A stretch of 37,812 nt of DNA from an uncultured Pseudomonadota bacterium (GTDB taxonomy: Bacteria > Pseudomonadota > Gammaproteobacteria > Xanthomonadales > Ahniellaceae), in NCBI GenBank assembly GCA_937996755.1, contig CALKUS010000181.1, positions 1 through 37,812 on the forward strand, read 5' to 3'. The notes beneath the pieces are model-generated. The model ran no database searches. It was not told the DNA's origin and was given only the letters and a program-made list of their open reading frames with translations. Below, piece after piece: positions 23,560-31,801 of this stretch. Position 1 is the first letter of the stretch, and the number at the start of each line of letters is the position of its first letter. The position numbers and the translations under genes are program-made.

Positions 23560-24729
23560 TCAAGGGTGGTTGGCAGGCAAGGGGTACTTGTACGCCGAAG
23601 CGCAATTGAACAGCACGACGTGCTCGTGCGGCGCCACGAGGCCGCGCGCGCGCGCCATCCGCAACCCCGCGAGCGTCGCCGCGCCTTCCGGACACATCAG
23701 GAATCCGTCGTCGCGCGCGGCGTCGCGCCATGCGTCGACGATCGCCTGCTCGGACACGGCGAGCGCCGCGCCGCCCGTGTCGCGTACCGCGCGCAGGATC
23801 AGGAAATCGCCGAGCGCGGCCGGCACGCGGATGCCGTGCGCGATCGTCGCGGAATTTTCCCAGCGCGTGGCAAAGGGCGCGTCGGCCTCGAACGCGCGCA
23901 CGATCGGCGCGCAGCCCTCCGATTGCACGGCGTAAAGGCGCGGCCGGGCGGAACCGATCCAGCCGAGCGCCTCGAGCTCGTCGAACGCCTTCCACATGCC
24001 GATCAGCCCGGTGCCACCGCCGGTGGGATAGAAGATCGCGTCGGGCAGCCGCCACGCGCATTGCAGCGCCAGCTCGAGGCCCATCGTCTTCTTGCCTTCG
24101 ATCCGGTACGGCTCGCGCAACGTGGCGCAGTTGAACCAGCGCCCCTCGCGCTCGCCCGCAGCGACCAGCTTGCCGCAGTCGTCGATCATGCCGTCGACGA
24201 CGGTGAGCTGCGCGCCGTGCAGCGCGATCTCGCGCAGGTTCGCTTCCGGCGTGTCGGACGGCGCGAAGCAGTGCGCCGCGATCCCGGCGCGCGCGCAATA
24301 CGCGGCCATCGCCGCGCCCGCATTGCCGTTCGTGGGGATAGCCATCGCGCGCACGCCGAAGTGCTTCGCCATGTTCACGGCCATGACCAGGCCGCGCGCC
24401 TTGAACGAACCCGTCGGCAGGCGGGCCTCGTCCTTCGCCTCGACGCGTGCGACCCCGGTGGCGCGTGCCGTCGCGGGCAGCGCCACGAGCGGCGTTTCCA
24501 CTTCGCCGAGCGACACCGGCTCGCGGTCGGGCGGCAGCGGCAACAGCTCGCGCCAGCGCCAGAAGCCCGGCTCGCGCTGCTCGATGTCCGCGCGCTGCAC
24601 GGCCCGGCGCTGCGCGGCGTGGTCGTAGCGCACCAGCAGCGGCTTGCCGGCCGCGGAGACGGTCTGCAGTCGGTCGGCCGGCAGGCGCTCGCCGGTCAGG
24701 CCGCATTCGAGGTGGGAGACGAAGCTCAT
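23560..24729 (-). CDS. Threonine synthase-like PLP enzyme
   Basis: A 389-residue fold-type II PLP enzyme resembling short-type threonine synthases. The PLP lysine lies in LPTGSFKARG. PTNGNAGAAMAAY is the substrate/phosphate loop, YPTGGGTGLIGMWKAF the glycine-rich PLP-phosphate loop and LMCPEGAATLAGL the C-terminal block. The N-terminus keeps the family outline (ECGLTGERLPADRLQTV...LLVRYD), but the zinc-ribbon cysteines seen in relatives are mostly missing. A separate thrC near thrA/thrB is usual in this lineage, so this may be a paralogue with another amino-acid substrate. Its ATG is only 31 bp from the divergent tdk start. Confidence 0.85.
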   Translation of the reverse strand: MSFVSHLECGLTGERLPADRLQTVSAAGKPLLVRYDHAAQRRAVQRADIEQREPGFWRWRELLPLPPDREPVSLGEVETPLVALPATARATGVARVEAKDEARLPTGSFKARGLVMAVNMAKHFGVRAMAIPTNGNAGAAMAAYCARAGIAAHCFAPSDTPEANLREIALHGAQLTVVDGMIDDCGKLVAAGEREGRWFNCATLREPYRIEGKKTMGLELALQCAWRLPDAIFYPTGGGTGLIGMWKAFDELEALGWIGSARPRLYAVQSEGCAPIVRAFEADAPFATRWENSATIAHGIRVPAALGDFLILRAVRDTGGAALAVSEQAIVDAWRDAARDDGFLMCPEGAATLAGLRMARARGLVAPHEHVVLFNCASAYKYPLPANHP

Positions 24730-24760
24730 ATAGGATGTGCGCCCGTTTCAGGGACCAGCC

Positions 24761-25402
24761 ATGGCGAAGCTCTACTTCTACTACTCCGCGATGAACGCGG
24801 GGAAGACGACCACGTTGCTGCAGAGCGCGCACAACTACCACGAGCGTGGCATGCGCACGCTGATCCTCACGCCGCAGCTGGACGACCGCTACGGCAAGGG
24901 CGTCGTGCAATCGCGCATCGGGTTGAAGGCGAACGGCCGCGTCTTCGAGCGCGCCGACGACCTCGAGGCGATCGCGCGCGGCGACATCGCGGCCAACGGG
25001 CCGCTCGACTGCGTGCTCGTCGACGAGGCGCAGTTCCTCACGAAGCGCCAGGTGTGGGAGCTCACCGAGATCGTCGACAAGCTGGACGTACCGGTGCTCG
25101 CGTACGGGCTGCGCACCGACTTCCGCGGCGAGCTGTTCGAAGGCAGCCAGTACCTGCTCGCTTGGGCCGACTCGCTCGGCGAGATCAAGACCATCTGCCA
25201 CACCGGGCGCAAGGCGACGATGGTGGTGCGCGTCGACGACGAAGGCCGCGCGGTCACGCAGGGCCCGCAGGTCGAGATCGGCGGCAACGAGCGCTACGTT
25301 TCGGTGAGCCGCGCCGAGTTCAAGAAGATCACGTCGGGCGAAGGGCGCCTCGAGCTCAAGCAGCCGCAGTTGCCGCTCGAGAAGCAAGGGGCTAGGGATT
25401 AG
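24761..25402 (+). CDS. tdk: Thymidine kinase (type II)
   Basis: Phosphorylates thymidine to dTMP for salvage. The 213-residue protein has the P-loop region YYSAMNAGKTTTL (9-17), Walker B VLVDEAQFL (Asp88, Glu89) and the lasso-loop region GLRTDFRGELFEGS. The zinc-binding sites are degenerate: the expected C-x-C is ICHTG (Cys146, Thr148) and the second Cys/His pair is Ser183/Glu186. The last four residues (GARD) and the TAG stop come from the start of the CTAGGG hairpin. It is divergent from the PLP-enzyme gene by 31 bp and convergent with mutM. Confidence 0.95.
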   Translation: MAKLYFYYSAMNAGKTTTLLQSAHNYHERGMRTLILTPQLDDRYGKGVVQSRIGLKANGRVFERADDLEAIARGDIAANGPLDCVLVDEAQFLTKRQVWELTEIVDKLDVPVLAYGLRTDFRGELFEGSQYLLAWADSLGEIKTICHTGRKATMVVRVDDEGRAVTQGPQVEIGGNERYVSVSRAEFKKITSGEGRLELKQPQLPLEKQGARD

Positions 25403-25479
25403 GGACTAGGGGCTAGGGCGTGTTCACCGGAAGGCTTCGGGCTCGCGCCCTAGTCCCTAGCCCCTAGTCCCTAGCCCCT
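25387..25479. repeat. 34-bp-stem CTAGGG hairpin between tdk and mutM
   Basis: Arms 25387-25420 and 25446-25479 are inverted, matching at 31 of 34 positions, and are built of repeated GGGGCTAGGGACTAGGG units with a 25-nt loop. The left arm encodes the last tdk residues and its TAG stop; the right arm ends 3 nt before the mutM stop. It very likely acts as a bidirectional barrier or 3'-end stabiliser for the two convergent genes, though it lacks a U tract. It also resembles dispersed CTAG-rich intergenic repeats. Confidence 0.8.
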
Positions 25480-25482
25480 GCT

Positions 25483-26295
25483 CTAGCGTTGGCAGGACGG
25501 ACAGTAGACCGACTGCCGCGCACCCAGCCTGACGGCGCGGAGGTTGCTGCCGCACGAGCGGCACGGCTCACCTTCGCGGCCGTACACCGCGAGCTCCTGC
25601 TCGAAGTAGCCGGGCAACCCGTCGGGCGAGATGAAGTCGCGCAAGGTCGTGCCGCCGCGCGCGATCGCATGCGCGAGGACGTCGCGCACGTGGCCGGCGA
25701 GCGCGACGTAGCGCTCGCGCGAGACGCGGCCGGCCGCGCGCTGCGGCGCGATGCCGGCGCGGAACAGCGCCTCGGCGGCGTAGATGTTGCCGACGCCGAC
25801 GACGATCCCCTGGTCCATGAGGAAATTCTTGACCGGCCCCCTGCGCCCGCGCGAGCGCGCGAAGAGATAGTCGCCGTCGAACGCGTCGCCGAGCGGTTCG
25901 GGACCGAGGTCGCGCAGCAGCTCGTGCGTGCGGCCGGCCGGCTGCCAGAGCCAGCAACCGAAGCGGCGCGGGTCGTTGAAGCGCAGCAGGCGTCCCGAAT
26001 CGAGCACGAGGTCGACGTGGTCGTGCGTGCGCAGCGCGACGTCGGGCGCGAGCACGCGCAGCGACCCGGACATGCCGAGGTGCACGATCACGGCGCCCGG
26101 CTCGGTGTGCAGCAGCAGGTACTTCGCGCGGCGCTCGACCGACGCGATGCGCTGGCCGCGCAGGTGGGCGGCGAGCGCTTTCGGCACGGGCCAGCGCAAT
26201 GCGCGCTGGCGCACGACGAGCTCGCGCACGATGCGTCCCGTCACGTGCGGCGCGATGCCGCGGCGCGTGGTTTCGACTTCGGGCAGCTCGGGCAT
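25483..26295 (-). CDS. mutM: Formamidopyrimidine-DNA glycosylase
   Basis: Removes oxidised purines such as 8-oxoguanine and nicks abasic DNA. The 270-residue protein starts MPELPEVETTRRGIAPHV, with the N-terminal Pro nucleophile (after Met removal) and Glu3. Further blocks are RAKYLLLH with the catalytic Lys, HLGMSGSLR, FNDPRRFG, GVGNIYAAEALFRAGI, and a C-terminal zinc finger CRSCG...CPSCQR. It begins 5 nt after the stop of the DUF4340 gene and so is the last gene of the Gld-type ABC cluster, an unusual partner for a repair enzyme. Confidence 0.96.
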   Translation of the reverse strand: MPELPEVETTRRGIAPHVTGRIVRELVVRQRALRWPVPKALAAHLRGQRIASVERRAKYLLLHTEPGAVIVHLGMSGSLRVLAPDVALRTHDHVDLVLDSGRLLRFNDPRRFGCWLWQPAGRTHELLRDLGPEPLGDAFDGDYLFARSRGRRGPVKNFLMDQGIVVGVGNIYAAEALFRAGIAPQRAAGRVSRERYVALAGHVRDVLAHAIARGGTTLRDFISPDGLPGYFEQELAVYGREGEPCRSCGSNLRAVRLGARQSVYCPSCQR

Positions 26296-26300
26296 GCGGT

Positions 26301-27074
26301 TCAGCGCGGGGCGCCGAGCGCCGCGGCGTCGGCATCGGCGAGCTCGAATGCGAGCGGATCGCCGGCGTGGCGCAGCAGCCAGCGCGCGCCGTCGCGCTCG
26401 AGCGTGAAGCGCGTGACGCGATCGCGCGCGTAGCGAACCTCGAGCTCGGCAGCGGCCGCTGCCGGCGGATGCGGCCCGAGCGCGGTCGCCGTGAGCGTGG
26501 CCAGCGCCGCGACCCGCTTCGCGGTCCAGTCGGCACCGTCCTGTGCCACGCCCGTGATGTCGCGCAGGTTGGCGAACGGACGGCGGTCGAGCAGCGCTTC
26601 GGGCGTCGCCATGAGCGTGCCGCTGTACTTGTCGGCGAGCAGCGCGACCGTGCTGCCGATGCGCACGTAGCGCAGGCTGTTCAGCGCATCGAGGCCGCCG
26701 AACTCGAACCGGTAGGGGCCGAGCACGGCCACGAGCGGCGGCGGCGCGAGGCCGATCTTGTCGAGCTCGAAGTGTTCGACGGGATGGCGGATCGCGACGG
26801 GCGCCTCGGGCAGCTCGAGGATGCGCGCGATCGCCGCGGGATCGGCCGGTGCGTCGTACGGCTCGGTCATGCGCCAGGCGCCCTGCACGCGCTCGAAGCG
26901 GCGCGTGGGACACCCGGTGCACTCGAGCGCGATCGTGTTGACGCCCTGCAGCGATGCGCCGAGCAGCGGCTTCGGCGCGAGCTTGCGCTCGCGCACCTGC
27001 TCGGCGACGGCCGCGAGCCCGAGCATCACGACGACGCCCACGAGGATCCAGGTATTGCGCTTCTGCTTGTCCAC
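26301..27074 (-). CDS. DUF4340-domain protein
   Basis: A 257-residue protein with one N-terminal transmembrane helix (TWILVGVVVMLGLAAVAEQV) and a periplasmic strand-rich domain with the DUF4340 pattern: FERVQGAWRMTEPYDAPADP, a middle KIGLAPPPLVAVLGPYRFEF and SLRYVRIGSTVALLADKY. DUF4340 proteins commonly accompany GldA/F/G-type ABC systems, as here. The start codon is GTG 27074, 60 nt after the GldG-like gene. It is followed by mutM after 5 nt. The molecular role is unknown. Confidence 0.85.
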   Translation of the reverse strand: MDKQKRNTWILVGVVVMLGLAAVAEQVRERKLAPKPLLGASLQGVNTIALECTGCPTRRFERVQGAWRMTEPYDAPADPAAIARILELPEAPVAIRHPVEHFELDKIGLAPPPLVAVLGPYRFEFGGLDALNSLRYVRIGSTVALLADKYSGTLMATPEALLDRRPFANLRDITGVAQDGADWTAKRVAALATLTATALGPHPPAAAAAELEVRYARDRVTRFTLERDGARWLLRHAGDPLAFELADADAAALGAPR

Positions 27075-27134
27075 GGTCCGAAGGCGTCGCCGGCCGGCCT
27101 CGCTCGCGAGGTCTCGGAGTCTAGCGTTTGCGGG

Positions 27135-28463
27135 TCAGCGCCGCCGCCTCCGCCAGGCGACCAGGGCACCCGTCGCGAGCAACAGCAAGGGCAGTCCGAC
27201 GAGCAGGCCGAGCGCGAGCAACGCAGTGGCGCGCGGCGACAGCGCGAGCAGGCGATCGGGCACTTCGACCGGGGCCACGTCGACGAGCGCGTCGTCGCCG
27301 ACCAGCCAGTTCACCAGGCGCAGGCCCAGCGCGCGGTTGCCGCCGTTGCCGAGGAAGCTGTTGGCGAGGAAGTCGGCGTCGCCCGTCACCACCACGCGCT
27401 GCTGCTCGCGGTCGGGCCGCGGCGACAGGCGCGTGAGCGCGAAGGCGAGGTCGTGCGGGCCCGGGATCTCGCCGCTGCCGGCGTCGAACGCGATCTCGCC
27501 CTTCACTTCGCTCGTCTCGTTCCACGAGCGCTCGCCGCTGCGCAGCAGGGGCGTCGCCGCGAACGATGCGCCGCCGAGCGCCGCGAGCGGCGCGGCCTGC
27601 GGGAACAGCGTGGTGAGGTCGAAGTCGCGCAAGGCCGGATGCGGCGGGTATTTCGTGATCGCGACGAAGCTCGGGTCGCCGACGCCGAGCGCCTGCCCGG
27701 CTGCGTCGACCACCTGGCCGGGCAGCACCTGCACGCCGAGCGCGCGCGCGAGCGGCGCCAGCGGTGCCGGCGTGCCCGGCTCGGTGAGCCACCAGAGCGC
27801 GCCGCCCTGCTCGACGTAGGCCTGCAGCGCGGCGAGCTCGGCGTCGCCGTACGGCACGCGCGGGTCGGCGAGCACGAGCGCATCGAGGTTCGCGGGCACG
27901 CCCTGCGCCGCAAGGTCGACGCGGACCGCGCGCACGCCCTGTTGCGCGAGCGCCGCCGCGAAGTCGCCGAAATCGTGGTTCGCGTCGCCGTCGGCGCGCC
28001 GCTCGCCGTGGCCCGACGCGAAGCCCACCACGCGCGTCGCGCTGCGCGTCAGGCGCAGCAGCGCGCGCGTGAACTCGCGCTCGTTGAGCTCGGACAGGCG
28101 TTCGGAGCGGTCGCCGTGCGCCACGACGAGCTCGCCGTCCACGCGCACGCCCTGCTCGCGCGCGGCCGCGGGGTCGGCGTCGGGGTCGAGGAAGCGCAAT
28201 GTGAGGTCGGGCTTGACCTGCGAGTAGCGCGCAATGAACGCGGCGATCGGCTCGCGCAGGCCACCCGTGGGTCGCGCCCAGGACACCACCTCGACCGGGC
28301 CATCGAGCGCGGCGAGCGCGTCGCGGCTGGCGGCCGACAGGCTCGCGCGCGCGCCGTGGCTGAGGTCCACGCGCGCCTGCCAGCGCACGCTGAGCCAGGC
28401 GGCGAGCGCGACGGCGACCACCAGCAGTGCGAGGTACAGCGAGTCGGCGAGCGTGCGGCGCAT
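27135..28463 (-). CDS. GldG-like auxiliary protein of ABC transporter
   Basis: A 442-residue protein with an N-terminal transmembrane segment (DSLYLALLVVAVALAAWLSV) and a C-terminal one (ALLALGLLVGLPLLLLATGA) before an Arg-rich end. Between them lies a periplasmic domain with PVEVVSWARPTGG, LDALVLADPRVPY and RVVVTGDADFLANSFLGNGG, characteristic of the GldG / ABC_transp_aux family (IFT52-like fold). Its start ATG overlaps the stop of the permease gene by one base (TGATG). It probably couples the ABC permease to an envelope function; no substrate can be named. Confidence 0.88.
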   Translation of the reverse strand: MRRTLADSLYLALLVVAVALAAWLSVRWQARVDLSHGARASLSAASRDALAALDGPVEVVSWARPTGGLREPIAAFIARYSQVKPDLTLRFLDPDADPAAAREQGVRVDGELVVAHGDRSERLSELNEREFTRALLRLTRSATRVVGFASGHGERRADGDANHDFGDFAAALAQQGVRAVRVDLAAQGVPANLDALVLADPRVPYGDAELAALQAYVEQGGALWWLTEPGTPAPLAPLARALGVQVLPGQVVDAAGQALGVGDPSFVAITKYPPHPALRDFDLTTLFPQAAPLAALGGASFAATPLLRSGERSWNETSEVKGEIAFDAGSGEIPGPHDLAFALTRLSPRPDREQQRVVVTGDADFLANSFLGNGGNRALGLRLVNWLVGDDALVDVAPVEVPDRLLALSPRATALLALGLLVGLPLLLLATGALVAWRRRRR

Positions 28464-29221
28464 CAGCCGTCCTCGCGCGTTCGCGCCACGAAGCGCGCGG
28501 CCAGCACGAGGCAGAACGCCGCGAGCAGCACGAAGTAGGCGACGTCGACGGAGGCGAGCACGCCGCGCAGCGCAGCCGTCAGGTGGCTCGGGATCGCGAG
28601 CCAGTTCACGAGCCCGTTGACGTCGCCGCGCGCGCGCGCCGCCGCGTCGACGATCCAGAGCAGCGCGCCGGCGCCGAGCGCACCGAGCGCGGCCGTGGCC
28701 GGGTGGTGCGCAATGGACGACGCGAGCACGCCGATCGCGACGAGCGCGCCCGCGAGCAGCGCGAGGCCGAGCGCGGCGACGGCGATGCGCCCGAAGTCGA
28801 GCGGCGTGCCGATCGCGAGCAGCAACGGCATCGCGACGAGCAGCGCGACCAGCAGCAGCGCGATCGCGAATGCGCCGAGGAACTTGCCGAGCACGATCTG
28901 TCCGTCGCCGGCGCCGGCCGAGAACAGCAGTGGCAGCGTGCCGTCGCGGCGCTCGCCGCAGATGCTGCGCATGGTCAACAGCGGCACGATCGCGACGAGC
29001 AGCGCGCAGACGCTGGCGAGGTGCGGCGCGACGACCAGGTCGGTGACGCCGGGCGCGTCGGGGCGCGCCGCGATCGCGGCCGCGTTCTGGCTCCAGCCGT
29101 CGACGGCGAGCAGCAGCCACCACGCGGCGAGGCCGCAGCTGCCGGCCAGCAGCGTCCATGCGAGCGGCGAAGCGAACGCGGCGCGACACTCGCGTCGCGC
29201 GATGGCGAGGACGGCGCTCAC
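28463..29221 (-). CDS. ABC-2 type permease (GldF-like)
   Basis: A 252-residue integral membrane protein with six hydrophobic segments and the ABC-2 permease signature region LTMRSICGERRDGTLPLLFSAG (between segments 2 and 3), which contacts the ATPase. It starts at GTG 29221, overlapping the stop of the ATPase gene (GTGA), and its stop overlaps the GldG-like start, giving tight translational coupling along the cluster. It pairs with the ATPase at 29218-29937. Confidence 0.9.
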   Translation of the reverse strand: MSAVLAIARRECRAAFASPLAWTLLAGSCGLAAWWLLLAVDGWSQNAAAIAARPDAPGVTDLVVAPHLASVCALLVAIVPLLTMRSICGERRDGTLPLLFSAGAGDGQIVLGKFLGAFAIALLLVALLVAMPLLLAIGTPLDFGRIAVAALGLALLAGALVAIGVLASSIAHHPATAALGALGAGALLWIVDAAARARGDVNGLVNWLAIPSHLTAALRGVLASVDVAYFVLLAAFCLVLAARFVARTREDG

Positions 29222-29937
29222 GCGGCGCGCGCGCCCAGCGCGGCCGCGAAGAAGCGCGCCTCGAGCTCGGCGAAGCGCTCGCGCGGCAGCGCCTCGCGCA
29301 CGCGACCCTCGGCGAGCAGCGCGACGCGATCGGCGCAGGCGCGCGCCTCGTCGAGGTGGTGCGTGGACAGCACGACGGCGGCGGCGCTGCGCAACTCGCG
29401 CACGAGCGCGTGGAACGCGGCCGCCTGCACGGGGTCGAGGCCCGCGGTCGGCTCGTCGAGCAGCAGCAGCGCCGGCGAATGCGCGATCGCCTGCGCGACG
29501 CCGACGCGCTGCTGCTGGCCGCGCGACAGTACGCCCGTCAGACGGCGCGCGACGTCGGCGAGCCCGCAACGCGCGATCGCGGCGTCGCGCGCCGCGCGCG
29601 CGGCCGCGCCGCGCCATCCACGCAGGCGCAGGCAGAAGTCGAGGCTCTCGACGACGGTCAGCTCGCGGTACAGCGCCGTGCGCTCCGGCAGGTAGCCGAC
29701 CAGGCGCCGCGCGGCGGACGGGTTCGCGAGCAGGTCCTCGCCCGCAATGCGGATCGTCCCCGCATCGGGCTTCAGCACGCCCGCGAGCAGGCGCAGCAGC
29801 GTCGACTTGCCCGCGCCGTTCACGCCGAGCAGCGCGAGCACCTCGCCCCGCGCGAGCACGAGCGTGAGGTCCGCGACCGCGACGCGTCCCGCGTGCGTGC
29901 GGCGCACGCCCTCGGCGCGCACGAGCTCCGCGTCCAT
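29218..29937 (-). CDS. ABC transporter ATP-binding protein (GldA-like)
   Basis: A 239-residue nucleotide-binding subunit. Walker A is GVNGAGKST (residues 39-47), the Q-loop region LVGYLPERTALY, the signature LSRGQQQRVGVAQAIA, Walker B LLLLDEPTAGLDP and the H-loop STHHLDEA. I chose ATG 29937 (MDAELVRAEG) because GGAG lies 5 nt before it; ATG 29958 would add seven residues. It is first in a minus-strand cluster ATPase-permease-GldG-DUF4340-mutM. The divergent desaturase gene lies 171 bp away. Confidence 0.93.
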   Translation of the reverse strand: MDAELVRAEGVRRTHAGRVAVADLTLVLARGEVLALLGVNGAGKSTLLRLLAGVLKPDAGTIRIAGEDLLANPSAARRLVGYLPERTALYRELTVVESLDFCLRLRGWRGAAARAARDAAIARCGLADVARRLTGVLSRGQQQRVGVAQAIAHSPALLLLDEPTAGLDPVQAAAFHALVRELRSAAAVVLSTHHLDEARACADRVALLAEGRVREALPRERFAELEARFFAAALGARAA

Positions 29938-30108
29938 CCGTTCTCCGTTCACGGCCATGCAACGAACGCTCGATTGAATGACGGCTGGTTGAAACCGCGG
30001 CATGGGCCCGCATTTCCCGCGGGATTCCACGGAATCGTCACTTCCGGCTCATGGACGCCGGCGGCCCTGCGCACCGATAATGCCAGCACTTCCATCCCCG
30101 GGTGTTCA

Positions 30109-31311
30109 ATGTCCGCTTCCCTCGCCGACCTGCTCGCGCACGGCCTCACCGGTTCCGACTGGCCGACGGTCCTCATCTTCTTCCTGGTCGTGACGCAGCT
30201 CACGATCTTTTCGGTCACGCTGTACCTGCACCGCTGCGCGGCGCATCGCGGCGTCGACATGCACCCGCTGCTGGCGCATTTCTTCCGCTTCTGGGCATGG
30301 CTCACGACCGCCATGCGCACGAAGGAATGGGTGGCGATCCACCGCAAGCACCACGCGCACTGCGAAACCGAGAACGATCCGCACAGCCCGGCCGTCTACG
30401 GCATCAATCGCGTCGTGCTGCACGGCGTCGCGTTGTACCAGGACGAGGCGAAGGTGCCCGAGACGATGGAGAAGTACGGTATCGGCACGCCGGACGACTG
30501 GATCGAGCGCAACCTCTACCACCCGCGCAACACCTGGGGCCCGACGCTGATGCTGTTCATCGACGTGGCGCTGTTCGGCGCCGTCGGCATCGCGATCTGG
30601 GCGATCCAGATGATCTGGATCCCGGTCATGGCGGCAGGCGTCATCAATGGCCTGGGCCACTGGTGGGGCTATCGCAATTTCGAAACCTCGGACATGTCGA
30701 CGAACCTCACGCCGTGGGCGCTGTTCCTCGGTGGCGAAGAGCTGCACAACAACCACCACGCGTTCCCGAGCTCCGCGAAGTTCGCGCTGCGCCGTTACGA
30801 GCTGGACATCGGCTGGGGCATGCTGCGCCTGTTCGAGATGCTCGGCCTCGCGAAGGTGCTGCGCGTGGCGCCGCAGCTCGAGACGCGCGCGATCGACGCG
30901 CCGGACGCGGAGACGCTGCGCGCCGTGCTCGCGCACCGCTTCCACGTGATGACCACGTACTTCCGCGGCGTGATGCTCCCGATCCTCCGCGACGAAGCGG
31001 CGCGCGCGGGCGACCGGATGCAGAAGCTCACGCGCCGCCTGCGCAAGGCGCTCGCGAGCGACGGTCGCTGGCTCGACGCGAGCGGCCGCGAGCGGCTCGC
31101 GCAGTGGATCGACCAGCGCCCCAGCGTCGCGACGGTCGTCGAATATCGCCGCCGCCTCAGCGCCGTGCTGGAACGTTCCGGCCGCAGCTCGGACGCCGTG
31201 CTCGAGTCGCTGCGCGAATGGTGCCGCGACGCCGAGCGCTCCGGCATCGCCACGCTGGAACAGTTCGCGCAGCGCCTGCGCGGCTACGCCCTGAAGCCCG
31301 CGCGCGCCTGA
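30109..31311 (+). CDS. Membrane fatty acid desaturase
   Basis: A 400-residue integral di-iron desaturase of the delta-9 type. The three histidine boxes are HRCAAHRG (41-48), HRKHH (78-82) and HNNHH (213-217), with hydrophobic spans around residues 20-40, 55-70 and 148-182. The C-terminal 120 residues are charged and helical (DRMQKLTRRLRKAL and similar). It likely introduces a double bond into acyl chains of phospholipids or acyl-CoA, adjusting membrane fluidity; plsB elsewhere in the window acts in the same lipid pathway. The ATG has no strong Shine-Dalgarno. A GATAATGC stretch 30 nt upstream may be a -10 region. A terminator follows. Confidence 0.93.
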   Translation: MSASLADLLAHGLTGSDWPTVLIFFLVVTQLTIFSVTLYLHRCAAHRGVDMHPLLAHFFRFWAWLTTAMRTKEWVAIHRKHHAHCETENDPHSPAVYGINRVVLHGVALYQDEAKVPETMEKYGIGTPDDWIERNLYHPRNTWGPTLMLFIDVALFGAVGIAIWAIQMIWIPVMAAGVINGLGHWWGYRNFETSDMSTNLTPWALFLGGEELHNNHHAFPSSAKFALRRYELDIGWGMLRLFEMLGLAKVLRVAPQLETRAIDAPDAETLRAVLAHRFHVMTTYFRGVMLPILRDEAARAGDRMQKLTRRLRKALASDGRWLDASGRERLAQWIDQRPSVATVVEYRRRLSAVLERSGRSSDAVLESLREWCRDAERSGIATLEQFAQRLRGYALKPARA

Positions 31312-31334
31312 TCGTCGCGCCGGCTGCACCCCGG

Positions 31335-31365
31335 AAGCGCCGCCTCGTGCGGCGCTTTTGCTTTT
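31335..31365 (+). terminator. Rho-independent terminator after the desaturase
   Basis: AAGCGCCGC, loop CTCGT, GCGGCGCTT, then TTGCTTTT. It lies 23 nt after the desaturase stop and separates it from the small exported protein gene. Confidence 0.88.
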
Positions 31366-31429
31366 CGGGGGCCGGCGGTAGATTTCCCCGACGCGGGGCA
31401 CGATGCTCCGGAGCCAGGGGAAAACGCAC

Positions 31430-31786
31430 ATGTCGCTCAAACGCGCCGCACTCGCGGCCTGTATCGCGCTCGCATTCGTCGGTTCGGCCCAGGCCGGCAA
31501 ATTCGACTCCGTGGTGACGGTGAAGAACGAGTCGCTGTGGCAGATCCACCAGATGTACCTGTCCTCGGTCGACGAGGACGAGTGGGGCCCGGACCAGCTG
31601 GGCGAGCAGGTCATCGATTCCGAAGGCGGCAGCTTCAAGCTGTCCGGCGTGCCCTGCGACAGCTACGACGTGCGCCTGATCGACGAGGACGGCGACGAGT
31701 GCGTCGTGCGCGAAGTCGACCTGTGCGGCGAAGCGCAGACCTGGACGATCACCGACGAAGACCTGCTGGACTGCCAGAACCAGTGA
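31430..31786 (+). CDS. Small acidic exported protein of unknown function
   Basis: A 118-residue protein with a signal peptide (MSLKRAALAACIALAFVGSAQA-GK). The mature part is very acidic and follows a recurring bacterial pattern: VKNESLWQIHQMYLSSVDED, a WGPDQLG block, GSFKLSGVPCDSYDVRLIDE, then DGDECVVREVDLCG and WTITDEDLLDC. Four cysteines follow the signal peptide. Related small secreted proteins occur in proteobacteria without assigned function, as I recall them. ATG 31430 is preferred, with AGGGGA about 10 nt upstream; ATG 31403 would break the signal peptide. Its stop is 15 bp from the end of the convergent protease gene. Confidence 0.82.
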   Translation: MSLKRAALAACIALAFVGSAQAGKFDSVVTVKNESLWQIHQMYLSSVDEDEWGPDQLGEQVIDSEGGSFKLSGVPCDSYDVRLIDEDGDECVVREVDLCGEAQTWTITDEDLLDCQNQ

Positions 31787-31801
31787 TGCCGGCCGCGGGC
31801 C

